A stretch of DNA of 64,000 nucleotides. Origin: Streptomyces sp. NA04227 (lineage in GTDB: Bacteria > Actinomycetota > Actinomycetes > Streptomycetales > Streptomycetaceae). The position numbers were made by a program, and so were the translations under genes. The notes beneath the pieces were generated by a model. That model was not told the origin of the DNA. It saw only the letters and a list, made by a program, of their open reading frames with translations, and did not search any database. The stretch spans positions 2,965,001 through 3,029,000 of the forward strand of contig NZ_CP054918.1 in assembly GCF_013364195.1 (NCBI RefSeq). Reading direction: 5' to 3'. Below are positions 7,967 to 16,484 of the stretch, in pieces; position 1 is the stretch's first letter; each line of letters starts with the position of its first letter.

Positions 7967-10087
7967 CTACCCCGCGCCGACGCGCACCGTCACCGCCGCC
8001 TCGCCGAGAACCAGGCGCTCCCCGGCACTGCCCACGCACAGCACCCTCAGCCGGTACGGGCCCGCTCCGGCCGCCGCGTCGGGCGCGGTCACCTCCCACG
8101 CGAGTGTCGTGGTGGTACGCGCGCCCAGGGCCTCCCCCGGCCCGGCGAGCTCACGCACCCGCCAGCCGTCCGGGGCCACAACTCCGCACCCCAGTAAGGC
8201 GATTGGGTCGATGGCGGACAGGCTCGCCTCCAGACGTACGGGCCGCCCCGGCATCACCGAGGTCGGCCCCTGCTCGGCCCCGCCATCCCCTTCGAGATCG
8301 GCGCCGAGGACAGACCCGAGACCCGCCGTCACCCTCAACACCTGCGGCAGCCCCCGCGCCGGATCCGTGACCCCCAGGCCGCCCCCGGGCACCCGCCCCG
8401 CCGACCGGCGCAGAAAGTACGGCTCGTCGGCGACCGTCACCGCCACGTCGTACCAGCCGTGCTCCGGCACCGGCAGCAGCACCACGCGCGTCGTGTGGGC
8501 GGCCACCCGGACTTCCCGTACGCCACCGCCGTACGCCGGATCGCCGACGACGAACGTACGCGCCCGGCGCCCCCGGTTCGCCAGCCGCACCCGCAGCTCG
8601 CGCTCGGCCTCGCCCGGGGTGAACGGCCCCTCCGGGTCCGCGCGCTCCACCATCTGGAGCGAGGCCTCCAACATGCTGTCGCGGCCCCGGAGTTGCCACC
8701 GCGCACCGGCCGGACCGCGGGCCCACAGGTCGAATCCCTGAGGGCCGAGCGGCAAGGCGTCGGTCAGGGTCGCGCGGGCACCCACGGTGTAGTGGTAGGG
8801 CCGGGCGCCGGGCTCGGGGCGGACCTGGACCACCGCGCCCTGACTGCCGTCGTTGCGCAGCGACAGCTCCAACTTCCCTTCACGGAGACGGGATTGCAGG
8901 GACAGGGCGTAGGGCAGCGGGCGCGCGGCGGCGGTCTGTCGAGGAAGCAGGGCAGCCAAGGGAGCCGGGACACCCGACCGGGCCGGGTCAGCCTCCCCGC
9001 CGGACAGCCCCGCGAACTCCCCGCCCCCTCCCACCCCTCCGCACTCCCCGTACTCCCCGAACTCCCCCGCGAAGTCGAATACGGACAGCAGGTCGCCGCT
9101 GACCTCACGGCGCCAGGCGCTGATGCCGGGCTCGCGGACGCCGAAGCGCCGTTCCAGGAAGCGGATGACCGAGGTGTGGTCGAGGACGGCCGAGTCGACG
9201 ACGCCGCCGCGCGTCCACGGCGAGGCGACGATCAACGGCACCCGGCTTCCGAGCCCCACCGGAAACGGCCCCGACTCCCGCGTCTCACCGTCCGTAGAGA
9301 CCGTGCTCTTGCCGCGCCCGTCGGCCAACGGCGGCACCGGCACGGGCGGCGCCGCGCGGTCGCCGAAGAGGCCTCCTTCACCAAAGGTGTCGCAGGCGTC
9401 GTACCCGTCACGCCCGCCCCCGTGGCCGTACTCATCGCCGTACTCGTCACCGGTAAGGAAGAGCACCGACCTGGCCCATACCTCGGGGCGAGCGACGAGC
9501 GCCGCCAACACGGCCTGCTCCAGGGCCACTTCACGCCCCACGCCCTCAACCGGCATGTCCTGCGTAACCGGGGAGACCTGGGTGACCGGCGTGCCCAGCG
9601 TGACCGGCGAGACGGGCACGGCAGCAGCCTCGTCGCGAGCGGCGGCTCCACCCGGCTCGGCAGACACCACGACCCAGGACACCTGCGGCAGCCGTCCGGC
9701 CGCCGCATCCGCCACGAAGTCCCGCACGGACGACGACCGGTACGTCCGCAGGCCGACCCCGGCCTTCGCCAGCCGCTCGGCGTACGCCGCCCAGCCACCG
9801 AGGGCACCTTGGCCCGGGCGCTCCGAGCGGTCCTCGTCGGCGCCCGCCACCGGCTCGTAGTACGCCTCGCAGACCGTGAAGACCGAGGCCAGCGCACGCC
9901 GGAACGCCGCCCCCGCGCTCTCCCGCGCGCCCCGCCGCCCCTCCCGCACCAGGATCACCACATGCGCGACGTCCTCCAGCCGCCCCGGCCGTACCGGGAC
10001 AGCCAGTACCTCCCGCAAGCAAGGGGCCAACTCCCTTTCCCCGGCGGCCCGTTCAGGACGCACGGCGGGCAACACGTCGCGGGCCAT
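7967..10087 (-). CDS. Degenerate phospholipase C / phosphoesterase family protein
   Basis: The 706-residue protein starts at ATG 10087 behind GAGGAG. The central part (PLIVASPWTRGG, LDHTSVIRFLERRFG) and the C-terminal repeated beta domains (YALSLQSRLREGKLELSLRN and later) match the phosphocholine-type phospholipase C layout. The N-terminal catalytic block, normally ENRSFDHYFG, reads REGRRGARESAG, and the Tyr-Asp-Glu-rich second block is replaced by a GDEYGDEYGHGGG stretch. No Tat signal peptide is present. It is probably inactive as a phospholipase, or has a changed role. Codon 631 is TTA (8195-8197), suggesting bldA dependence. The tandem short repeats VTLGTPVTQVSPVTQ lie near residue 190. 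Confidence 0.7.
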   Translation of the reverse strand: MARDVLPAVRPERAAGERELAPCLREVLAVPVRPGRLEDVAHVVILVREGRRGARESAGAAFRRALASVFTVCEAYYEPVAGADEDRSERPGQGALGGWAAYAERLAKAGVGLRTYRSSSVRDFVADAAAGRLPQVSWVVVSAEPGGAAARDEAAAVPVSPVTLGTPVTQVSPVTQDMPVEGVGREVALEQAVLAALVARPEVWARSVLFLTGDEYGDEYGHGGGRDGYDACDTFGEGGLFGDRAAPPVPVPPLADGRGKSTVSTDGETRESGPFPVGLGSRVPLIVASPWTRGGVVDSAVLDHTSVIRFLERRFGVREPGISAWRREVSGDLLSVFDFAGEFGEYGECGGVGGGGEFAGLSGGEADPARSGVPAPLAALLPRQTAAARPLPYALSLQSRLREGKLELSLRNDGSQGAVVQVRPEPGARPYHYTVGARATLTDALPLGPQGFDLWARGPAGARWQLRGRDSMLEASLQMVERADPEGPFTPGEAERELRVRLANRGRRARTFVVGDPAYGGGVREVRVAAHTTRVVLLPVPEHGWYDVAVTVADEPYFLRRSAGRVPGGGLGVTDPARGLPQVLRVTAGLGSVLGADLEGDGGAEQGPTSVMPGRPVRLEASLSAIDPIALLGCGVVAPDGWRVRELAGPGEALGARTTTTLAWEVTAPDAAAGAGPYRLRVLCVGSAGERLVLGEAAVTVRVGAG

Positions 10088-10167
10088 GGGAACGCTCCTC
10101 GCTCGGGGCAGTGCGGTCGACGACCGGTTCCGGTCCGAAACCCTCCCCATCCGGGTCCAGACCAGTT

Positions 10168-10177
10168 ACGTATACGT
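10168..10177. promoter_or_regulatory. Palindrome upstream of the phosphoesterase gene
   Basis: ACGTATACGT is a perfect 10-bp palindrome within the imperfect GTTACGTATACGTGAC, about 80 bp before the phosphoesterase start. It sits in the AT-richest part of the gap and could be an operator. There is no adjacent regulator gene. Confidence 0.25.
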
Positions 10178-10354
10178 GACCTATTGATACGCGACCGGCG
10201 GCCCGGCCGGTCGTACCGCGAGCGAACGTCCAGTGAACAGAGACCTACCGCTTCCGGGGCTCGACCTCCAGGGCCCCGCCGCCGACCGGCTTCCCGGCCG
10301 CGGCGAGGCTGCCGATCCAGCCTTCGCATTCCTTCCTTGCGAGGGGCAGCTCGG

Positions 10355-11269
10355 TCAGGGGGCGCTGCCCGCCGGGGCGCCGCCCACTGGGGCGATGCGG
10401 GCGAGCGCGCCGATCTCCAGTGCCGTCCACAGGGCGCCGTCGGGACCGAGAGCGATGCCGTGCGGCTCGGAGTGTGGGGTGGGCAGGTCGTGGACGGTCA
10501 GGGAGCCGTCGGGGGTGAGCGAGCCGACGCGGTTGCCTCCCCATTCGGTGAACCATGCGGTGCCGTCACCGTCGACGGTGACGGCGTGCGGTCGGGCGGT
10601 GCGGTCGGGCAGCGGGAACTCGGTGATCTGCCCGTCGGGAGTGATCCGTCCGATCTGCCCGGCGGCGATCTCGACGAACCACAGCGCTCCGTCGCGGCCC
10701 GCGGCGATCCCGACCGGCGCCGCCGCCTGTGTCGGCAGCGGGTGGAGGGCGACCGCACCGTCCATGCCGATCCGCCCGATGGCGTTCAACTGGTTGAGGG
10801 TGAACCACATCCCGCCGTCCTCACCGGCGGTGATCGCCGACGGGAACGCTCCTGTGACGGGGAGCGGGAACTCGGTGAGGTCACCGTCGACGGTGATGCG
10901 GCCGATGCGGTCGGCGGCGGTCTCGGTGAACCACAGCGCACCGTCGGGCCCCGTCGCGATGCCGAACGGTCCGCAGCCGGACGTGGGCAGGCCGAATTCG
11001 TCGATCACGCCCTCGGTGGTGATCCGCCCGATCTGGTCCGCCCGGTACTCGGTGAACCACAGCGCACCGTCGGGGCCTGGCGTGATGACGGTCGGCCCGC
11101 AGGCGGGGTCGAGCCGGTGACTCGTCGGCTCCTCACCGGGGACGAGCCGACCGATCCGGCCGCTGTGGACGAGGGTGAACCACAGCGCGCCGTCCGGCCC
11201 CGTAGTGAGGGCGTAGGGTCCGGCCGCGCTGTCGGCCACCTCGTGCTCTTCGATGGATACGTGGGTCAA
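10355..11269 (-). CDS. vgb: Virginiamycin B lyase (streptogramin B lyase) family protein
   Basis: The 304-residue protein is built of seven blades of a beta-propeller, each with a GPDGALWFTE-type signature. This is the hallmark of Vgb, which linearises group B streptogramins by beta-elimination using Mg2+. The C-terminal region keeps EPHG followed by ALE, in the arrangement I recall for the catalytic Glu/His/Glu residues of the staphylococcal enzyme. The length (~300 residues) is normal and there is no signal peptide. It is upstream of, and co-directional with, no obvious partner. A VOC-fold gene lies just upstream on the same strand across a tandem repeat. Some chromosomal homologues may serve other lactone substrates. 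Confidence 0.85.
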   Translation of the reverse strand: MTHVSIEEHEVADSAAGPYALTTGPDGALWFTLVHSGRIGRLVPGEEPTSHRLDPACGPTVITPGPDGALWFTEYRADQIGRITTEGVIDEFGLPTSGCGPFGIATGPDGALWFTETAADRIGRITVDGDLTEFPLPVTGAFPSAITAGEDGGMWFTLNQLNAIGRIGMDGAVALHPLPTQAAAPVGIAAGRDGALWFVEIAAGQIGRITPDGQITEFPLPDRTARPHAVTVDGDGTAWFTEWGGNRVGSLTPDGSLTVHDLPTPHSEPHGIALGPDGALWTALEIGALARIAPVGGAPAGSAP

Positions 11270-11303
11270 GAGGGCTTCCCCAAACCGTCGGTGGACTGTC
11301 GGA

Positions 11304-11399
11304 CGTTCTCGCCGTCAGGCGTTCTCACCCTCAGACGTTCTCACCTTCAGGCGTTCGCATCTTCAGGCGCTCTCACCTTCAGGCGTTCTCGCCGTCAAG
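11304..11399. repeat. 16-bp tandem repeat, six copies
   Basis: Six 16-bp units of the type CGTTCTCACCTTCAGG run without spacers. A seventh, degraded unit begins inside the VOC gene, whose stop codon (11395-11397) lies in the last full unit. The unit is not a multiple of three and lies between Vgb and VOC. Confidence 0.9.
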
Positions 11400-11793
11400 C
11401 ATTCTCGGGGCCGGGCGGGGTGACCCACTCGACGAACTGGACGATCACGCCGTTGGGGTCGGTGACCTGGAAGAGGCGCTCGCCCCAGGGCTCCTCGCGC
11501 AGCGGCATGGTGATCTCGACGCCCTCGGCGCGCAGCCGCTTCTCCTCGTGCTCGATGCCGGTGGCGGTGAAGGCGAGGATCAGGCCGGAGGCGTGCCGGT
11601 CACGCTGGTCGGCGGGCAGCACTTCCGTGCCACGTGCGAGCAGGACGATGTCCATCGCCGCGTCGTCGCGCGACAGGGAGGCGAATCCCTCGGCGGCGGC
11701 CTGCTCGACGTAGCCGAGGTGGGCGGTGAAGAACCGCTGGGACGCGGCGACGTCGTCGACGGTGAGCGAGACGGTGGACTGGGTGATCTGCAA
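11395..11793 (-). CDS. VOC superfamily (glyoxalase/bleomycin resistance-like) protein
   Basis: The 132-residue protein shows the paired beta-alpha-beta-beta-beta layout: an SLTVDDVAASQRFFTAHLGY start and a C-terminal LFQVTDPNGVIVQFVEW strand. These carry the Glu and other ligands of the vicinal-oxygen-chelate fold. Its length fits a single-unit, dimeric VOC protein. The substrate cannot be predicted. It is on the same strand as vgb and divergent, across a small gene, from a TetR-type regulator that could control it. The stop codon lies inside a 16-bp tandem repeat, so the tail (TPPGPENA) may vary between strains. Confidence 0.85.
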   Translation of the reverse strand: MQITQSTVSLTVDDVAASQRFFTAHLGYVEQAAAEGFASLSRDDAAMDIVLLARGTEVLPADQRDRHASGLILAFTATGIEHEEKRLRAEGVEITMPLREEPWGERLFQVTDPNGVIVQFVEWVTPPGPENA

Positions 11794-11853
11794 GGTGCTT
11801 CTCCTCAGGGGTCGCCGTAAGGCGGAGGTACGGGTGCGCCGGGCGAGCGCGGG

Positions 11854-12048
11854 TCAGTAGCCGGAGCGGCGCGGCAGGTTGCGGGCGCTCGGCGGGACCC
11901 GTCGGGCGGGTGCGGACAGAGCGCGGGCGGGGCGCTGATTGCCGCGCAGTGGAGCCGGGGCGCGGTTGTCGCCCTCGGTCAGGGCCGGGCCGATCTTGAT
12001 GGGTGCGATCCGAAGGACGACGGGGCGGGGTTCGAGCATGGGCAACAT
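11854..12048 (-). CDS. Small hypothetical protein
   Basis: The 64-residue frame starts at ATG 12048 with CGGAG ten bases upstream. It is very rich in Pro, Arg and Ala (PARRVPPSARNLPRR), with no recognisable domain and probably little structure. It lies between the VOC gene and the TetR regulator and could share the VOC promoter. It is uncertain as a real gene: the composition could arise by chance in GC-rich DNA, but the start and its ribosome binding site are plausible. Confidence 0.35.
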   Translation of the reverse strand: MLPMLEPRPVVLRIAPIKIGPALTEGDNRAPAPLRGNQRPARALSAPARRVPPSARNLPRRSGY

Positions 12049-12146
12049 CCGTTCTTCGCTCCGTGGGAATTTTGCGACGGACGTAAACTTAGACTCGACC
12101 CCCTGAGGGTGTCAACATAAAAATGCTACGAGGGTAAGATTGCTCC

Positions 12147-12800
12147 ATGACTACTGACGGCATCTCGTCCGCACCCCCTACCGGCCTGCGGGAATCCAAG
12201 AAGCAGGAGACCCGGCAGCTCATCTCCGACGTCGCCACCATCCTGTTCCTCGCCCAGGGTTTCGAGCGGACCACCATCGCCGAGATCGCCGCCGCCGCGC
12301 GGGTGGCGAAGAAGACGGTGACCAACTACTTCGCGCGCAAGGAGGATCTGGCCCTGGACCACCAGGACGCCTTCGCCGCCTCCCTGGCCGGTACGGTGAC
12401 CGGTCGCCCGGCCGGTGAGTCGGCCCTGTCGGCCCTGCGCCGCGCCTTCGCCGACGCGGCCGCGGACGCCGACCCGGTCGCCGGGTTCTCCGGCCCCGAC
12501 TTCGCCCGCATGATCGCCGACAGCCCCACCCTCTCCGCCCGGCTGCGCGACCTGCACGACCTGCGGGAAGCCGCCCTGGCGGACGCCTTGGCGGACGCCA
12601 CCGGCGCACCCCGCGGCGACATCACCCCGCGCACCGCCGCCGCTCTGCTCGGCGCCGTGCACCGCACCCTGTTCCAGCGCATCCAGGAACTCACCCTCGC
12701 CGGCCGGGAGAACGCCGAGATCTCCGCCGCTGTCCTCGCGGAGGCGGACAGCGCCTTCGGCCTCCTGGAGCCTTCGCTCGCCGACTACGCCGCGGCGTGA
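12147..12800 (+). CDS. TetR/AcrR family transcriptional regulator
   Basis: The 217-residue protein has an N-terminal TetR helix-turn-helix (residues ~20-65, with TTIAEIAAAARVAKKTVTNYF) followed by a helical ligand-binding domain. It is divergent from the small gene and VOC gene, with an AT-rich gap (12049-12146) that should hold both promoters and its operator. By the usual logic it represses itself and the divergent VOC unit. The ligand is unknown. The next gene is convergent 25 bp away. Confidence 0.88.
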   Translation: MTTDGISSAPPTGLRESKKQETRQLISDVATILFLAQGFERTTIAEIAAAARVAKKTVTNYFARKEDLALDHQDAFAASLAGTVTGRPAGESALSALRRAFADAAADADPVAGFSGPDFARMIADSPTLSARLRDLHDLREAALADALADATGAPRGDITPRTAAALLGAVHRTLFQRIQELTLAGRENAEISAAVLAEADSAFGLLEPSLADYAAA

Positions 12801-12825
12801 GCCGGGCGCCGCTCGTCGGCGCGCC

Positions 12826-14511
12826 CTACACGGACGGGCTCAGTACGAGAGCGGCGGGGTTCAGAAGGGCCTGGGCCAAGTCGTCGGCCTGGCAACGGAT
12901 TTCGGGGATCGCGGTCGTTTCGAGGAGGTTGCCCCGGCGCAGCGAGCCGAGCGTCCACAGCGGCGCCGGGGCCTGGCCGGGCGCGGGCCTGAGACGACCG
13001 GTGGCCGTCGTGTCGAAGCCGCCGCCGACAGGCGCGGGCACGGCGAGACCATCCGCGAGCAGACCCGCGACGAGGGGGTCGTCGGTGCGGGTCAGATCGG
13101 TGGGACAACCGGTGCAGTTGACCACCGCGCCGACCCGCACCGTCGTACGGACGGGCCGCCTCCCGCCGCTTCCGACACCGGCACTGGAACCGGAGCCCAA
13201 GCCGACACCGGCACCAGAGCCCGAGCCCGAGCCAGAACCGATGGCGGCACCGACACCGGCACCGACCCCTCCCTCCAGCGTCAGTTCCAGCACATCCTCC
13301 AGCGCGTTCCCGACGGCCCGCGCCTCCTCGACCGACCCTTGATGGAGCCGGACAAGCCCCCGCTCCAGCGCGTCGCCGAGCGCCTGCGCGCTGACCGGCG
13401 GAATGCGGTGGCGGTGCGCCTCCCACAGCCGGAGGTCCCCGGCGAGGAAACGGGCCCGGTCGGCGGCCGACAGTTGCTGCCACAGCGTGCTGGTGACCGG
13501 GCGCAGGCTGTCCATCGCCGCCCGCCAGTCCCCGTACTGGCGGCGGCAGTGGGCGAAGTGCCGCAGTACCGCCCGGCGCAGGGCGGCCAGACCGGCCCCG
13601 GCGTCCAGGCGTGGGGTGTCCGGCACGGCGTACGGGGCGGTCACGTGCGGCTGGGGCACCAGTCCGCGCCGGGACACGGCGTGCACCACCCGGCCGGGCC
13701 GCCGCAGGGTGAGTGCCACGTCCACCATGGTCAGGCCGGTACCGACCAGGAGTACGTCCTCCTCCTCCGGCACCGCGTCGAGCGCGCCGGGCGCCCACGG
13801 GTCGGCGACGAACTGCGGGGACTCGCGCAGGGCGGGCGGCGCCCAGGACAGGTCCGGCGGCAGGTTGCCGAGGGCGAGCACCACGGCGTCGACGGCGAGG
13901 CGGCGCCCTGACCGCAGCGTGAGGGTGAGCGGGGCGCCATACGTGTCCGGGTGCGGGTCCGGGGCCGGATACGGCTGCGGGTCCGGGGCCGGATACGACT
14001 GCGGGTCCGGGGCCGGATACGGCTTCGGGTCCGGGGCCGGATACGGGCTCACGCCGACGACGCGGTCATGGACGCGCTCCAGCCGACCGGCCCCCGTCGC
14101 CGCCCCTGTCCCCGCCCCGGCGCGCTCGCACGCGGCGTCGAGACAGTCGGCGAGGTACTGCCCGAACAGGGCCCGCGGGACGAAGTCCTCGCCCTTCGCC
14201 CGGCCGTCGAGCCAGCGCACGAAGTGCTCCGGGTCGTCCCGGTGGGCGCTCATGCCCGAGGCCCGTACGTTGAGCAGATGGCCCGGCACGTCCGTACCGA
14301 AGGCCAGCCCGCGTCCGGTGTGCGTACCCGGATCGATGAGATACACCCGTAGTCCGGCGCGATCCCCCGAGGCCGAATCACCGTTTCCCGTAGGGGAGTT
14401 GAACGGACCGGCGGCGGCCGCCGCATGATGCAGCAGGCGCATGGCCGTCAACGTTCCCGCCGCTCCCGCACCCACCACGGCGATGTTCCGGGGAGTACCA
14501 GTGTGGTTCAC
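12826..14511 (-). CDS. FAD/NAD(P)-binding protein (HpyO-like)
   Basis: The 561-residue protein has an N-terminal dinucleotide fold, VVGAGAAGT at 12-20. The downstream block TGRGLAFGTDVPGHLLNVRA is the signature of the FAD/NAD(P)-binding family that includes HpyO-type oxidoreductases. A later LLVGTGLTMVDVALTL block fits an NAD(P) site. Two low-complexity inserts are present: four YPAPDPxx octapeptides (24-bp DNA repeats, 13952-14047) and a Gly-Ser-rich stretch around 13180-13290. Both probably form surface loops. The role is unknown. It is convergent with the TetR gene and shares its strand with the downstream-lying cysteine dioxygenase gene. Confidence 0.78.
   Translation of the reverse strand: MNHTGTPRNIAVVGAGAAGTLTAMRLLHHAAAAAGPFNSPTGNGDSASGDRAGLRVYLIDPGTHTGRGLAFGTDVPGHLLNVRASGMSAHRDDPEHFVRWLDGRAKGEDFVPRALFGQYLADCLDAACERAGAGTGAATGAGRLERVHDRVVGVSPYPAPDPKPYPAPDPQSYPAPDPQPYPAPDPHPDTYGAPLTLTLRSGRRLAVDAVVLALGNLPPDLSWAPPALRESPQFVADPWAPGALDAVPEEEDVLLVGTGLTMVDVALTLRRPGRVVHAVSRRGLVPQPHVTAPYAVPDTPRLDAGAGLAALRRAVLRHFAHCRRQYGDWRAAMDSLRPVTSTLWQQLSAADRARFLAGDLRLWEAHRHRIPPVSAQALGDALERGLVRLHQGSVEEARAVGNALEDVLELTLEGGVGAGVGAAIGSGSGSGSGAGVGLGSGSSAGVGSGGRRPVRTTVRVGAVVNCTGCPTDLTRTDDPLVAGLLADGLAVPAPVGGGFDTTATGRLRPAPGQAPAPLWTLGSLRRGNLLETTAIPEIRCQADDLAQALLNPAALVLSPSV
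13952..14047 (-). repeat. 24-bp in-frame tandem repeat, four copies
   Basis: Four contiguous 24-bp units of the type TGCGGGTCCGGGGCCGGATA(CGGC) inside the FAD protein gene encode Tyr-Pro-Ala-Pro-Asp-Pro octapeptides. A copy-number change would keep the frame. Confidence 0.9.
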
Positions 14512-14693
14512 GAAGGCCGTCCTTGTCCGAGTGCGGGCGCGGGGTGTGGTGTGGTGCGGTGCGGGCGTTGCGCACAGGAAGTGCGGGAAGTGCGGGAAGT
14601 GCGGGGAGTGCCGGAAGTACCAGGAACTGCCGGGAGCAGTGGGTAAGCAGGCGCGGAATCAAGGGAGTTGAGGGCGACTGGGCGGCCGGAGCC

Positions 14694-15281
14694 TCACACG
14701 TCCCCGCCCACGTCCCCGTCCCCCTCCGGCGGCAAGTAGATCCGGCGGACGCTGCTGCCGAGACGGGATATGTCGGCGCCGTAGATGTGCAGGGAAATGG
14801 CCTTCGTCGTACCGGAGTTGCTCACCTGGTGGATGTCTCCGGGCGGGGCGAAGGCGGCCAGGGCACCGGGCGGGTTGCGTACGTCCTCGGCGCGGACCAG
14901 GCGGGCGGTGCGGCCGTCGGTCATGAGGCGGTAGCGGCGTTCGTGTTCCTGGCCCTGGTGGACTCCGGTGACGCACCAGGAGACGTGGTCGTGGATCTCG
15001 GTCCGCTGGCCGGGCAGCCACACCAGGGCGACGAGCGAGAAGCTGCCGTCGGGTTCGGCGTGCAGCAGGTGCTGCCGGTAGCGGTCCGCATCGCCCGCGC
15101 ACTGTTCGGTCGTGAGCAGGTCGGGCCTGCCGAGCGACGGGGCCAGCCGTTCGGCGGCCAGATGCGCGGTCGGCTCGGGCGGCAGACCCCGCTGGACCAC
15201 CTCGCGAATCTCGGCGACCAGTTCGGCGAGCAGTGGGGTGGTCCGGGGTACGACGGTCTCGGGCGCACTGGGACGGGACAT
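14694..15281 (-). CDS. Cysteine dioxygenase family protein (cupin)
   Basis: The 195-residue cupin has PGQRTEIHDHVSWCVTGVHQ (residues 90-109), giving two iron ligands (His97, His99) and a Cys103, with further His151 and His165. This is the layout of type I thiol dioxygenases, which oxidise cysteine or a related thiol to the sulfinate using Fe(II) and O2. Its length matches the bacterial family. It lies 145 bp downstream of a LysR regulator on the same strand, so it may be in its regulon. The exact thiol (cysteine or 3-mercaptopropionate) is not decided by the sequence alone. Confidence 0.83.
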   Translation of the reverse strand: MSRPSAPETVVPRTTPLLAELVAEIREVVQRGLPPEPTAHLAAERLAPSLGRPDLLTTEQCAGDADRYRQHLLHAEPDGSFSLVALVWLPGQRTEIHDHVSWCVTGVHQGQEHERRYRLMTDGRTARLVRAEDVRNPPGALAAFAPPGDIHQVSNSGTTKAISLHIYGADISRLGSSVRRIYLPPEGDGDVGGDV

Positions 15282-15426
15282 GCTGCCAACATCGGCCCCG
15301 CCCGCCCGCGCCGTCCAACGACGATTTCTTCGCCCCCCGCCAAGCGGAGCTTATGGATCGGCGGCCGCGGCGACGACCGGATCAGCAGCTGGCCAACAGC
15401 CGGTCAGCGGTCGGCCAGCAGCAGGG

Positions 15427-16335
15427 TCAGCAGCCGGAGGTGCGTGCGGCGGCCGCCTTGCCGAGCGCGTCGAGGACCACCTTGACGGCCGGTATCCGCA
15501 GGTGGTCGCGGAGTACGTACGCGGACACCTTGCGGCGGGTGTGCGGCACCACCACGCGGCCGGTCACCTTGTCGTGGCAGAGGAAGGAGAGCACGAGCGC
15601 GGGCATCAGGGCAACGCCCGCGCCCACCGCGACCAGGCTCTGCACCGCGAGGTTGTCGTCGGTGGTGAAGACGACGTCGGGGGTGAAGCCCTGTTCCGCG
15701 CACACATGCAGGAAGTTGGCCCGGCAGCGCGGGCAGCCCGCGATCCACCGCTCGCCGGACAGGTCGGCAAGACGCACCGCGCGCCGCCTGGCCAGCGGAT
15801 GCCCGACCGGCAGGACGACCGTCAACAGGTCCTCCATCAGCGGTACTTCGACCACCTGGGCGGGGATCTCGGCGTGCAGTCCCGGATAGCTGAACGCCAG
15901 CGCGATGTCGCACTCTCCGCTCACCACCCGCTGTACCGAGGCGGGCGGCTCGTCCTCCAGGAGCTCCAGCCGGACGCCGGGGTTCTCGGCGAGCAGCAGG
16001 GAGACCGCTTCGGGGACGACGGTGGCGTTGGCGCTGGGGAACGCGCAGACCCGCACCCGGCCGGAGCGCAGCTTGGCCAGCGCGTCCAACTGCTGCTGTG
16101 CGGCGGTGAGATCACCGAGAATCACCTCGGCGTGCCGGGCCAGCGCCTCCCCCGCCTCGGTCAGCTTCAGCCCGCGCCCGGCCCGGGCGAACAGCGGTAT
16201 GCCGATCTCCCTCTCCAGCGCCTTCATCTGCTGGGTGACCGCGGGCTGGGTGTATCCCAGGGCCCGCGCGGCCGCCGAGTACGAACCGGTCCGGACGACT
16301 TGGTCGAAGGTGGCGAGGTGCCGCGAGTCCAGCAT
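15427..16335 (-). CDS. LysR family transcriptional regulator
   Basis: A start at ATG 16335 gives 302 residues, the normal LysR length; a longer frame upstream is not coding-like. The winged helix-turn-helix occupies residues 1-60 (ATFDQVVRTGSYSAAARALG, then QPAVTQQMKALE). A periplasmic-binding-protein-like effector domain follows, with Gln/Ser-rich ligand loops. The upstream sequence GGGGATG leaves little room for a ribosome binding site, so the message may be leaderless or nearly so. It sits upstream of the cysteine dioxygenase gene on the same strand, an unusual non-divergent arrangement for LysR. Control of the dioxygenase is inference. Confidence 0.87.
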   Translation of the reverse strand: MLDSRHLATFDQVVRTGSYSAAARALGYTQPAVTQQMKALEREIGIPLFARAGRGLKLTEAGEALARHAEVILGDLTAAQQQLDALAKLRSGRVRVCAFPSANATVVPEAVSLLLAENPGVRLELLEDEPPASVQRVVSGECDIALAFSYPGLHAEIPAQVVEVPLMEDLLTVVLPVGHPLARRRAVRLADLSGERWIAGCPRCRANFLHVCAEQGFTPDVVFTTDDNLAVQSLVAVGAGVALMPALVLSFLCHDKVTGRVVVPHTRRKVSAYVLRDHLRIPAVKVVLDALGKAAAARTSGC

Positions 16336-16484
16336 CCCCGGAGCATAAGCAGAATTTGGGGGTCCCCGGCAGCCGAGGGGGCGCGGTCCCGCCATCGCGC
16401 GGTCACCCCGACGACGCGAGCGTCCGGCGGTCCGGCGACCCAACCGCCGAACGACCCAAAACCCTTACGGACATGGCCACTTGC

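Noticed and set aside
11304..11399. CRISPR array
   Set aside because: The 16-bp units are directly adjacent with no spacers, and no cas gene is present in the window.
8459..11713. A 1084-codon open frame on the plus strand
   Set aside because: It lies antisense to the phosphoesterase, vgb and VOC genes, is dominated by Arg/Gly/His/Pro residues and has no domain. It is a GC-bias shadow.
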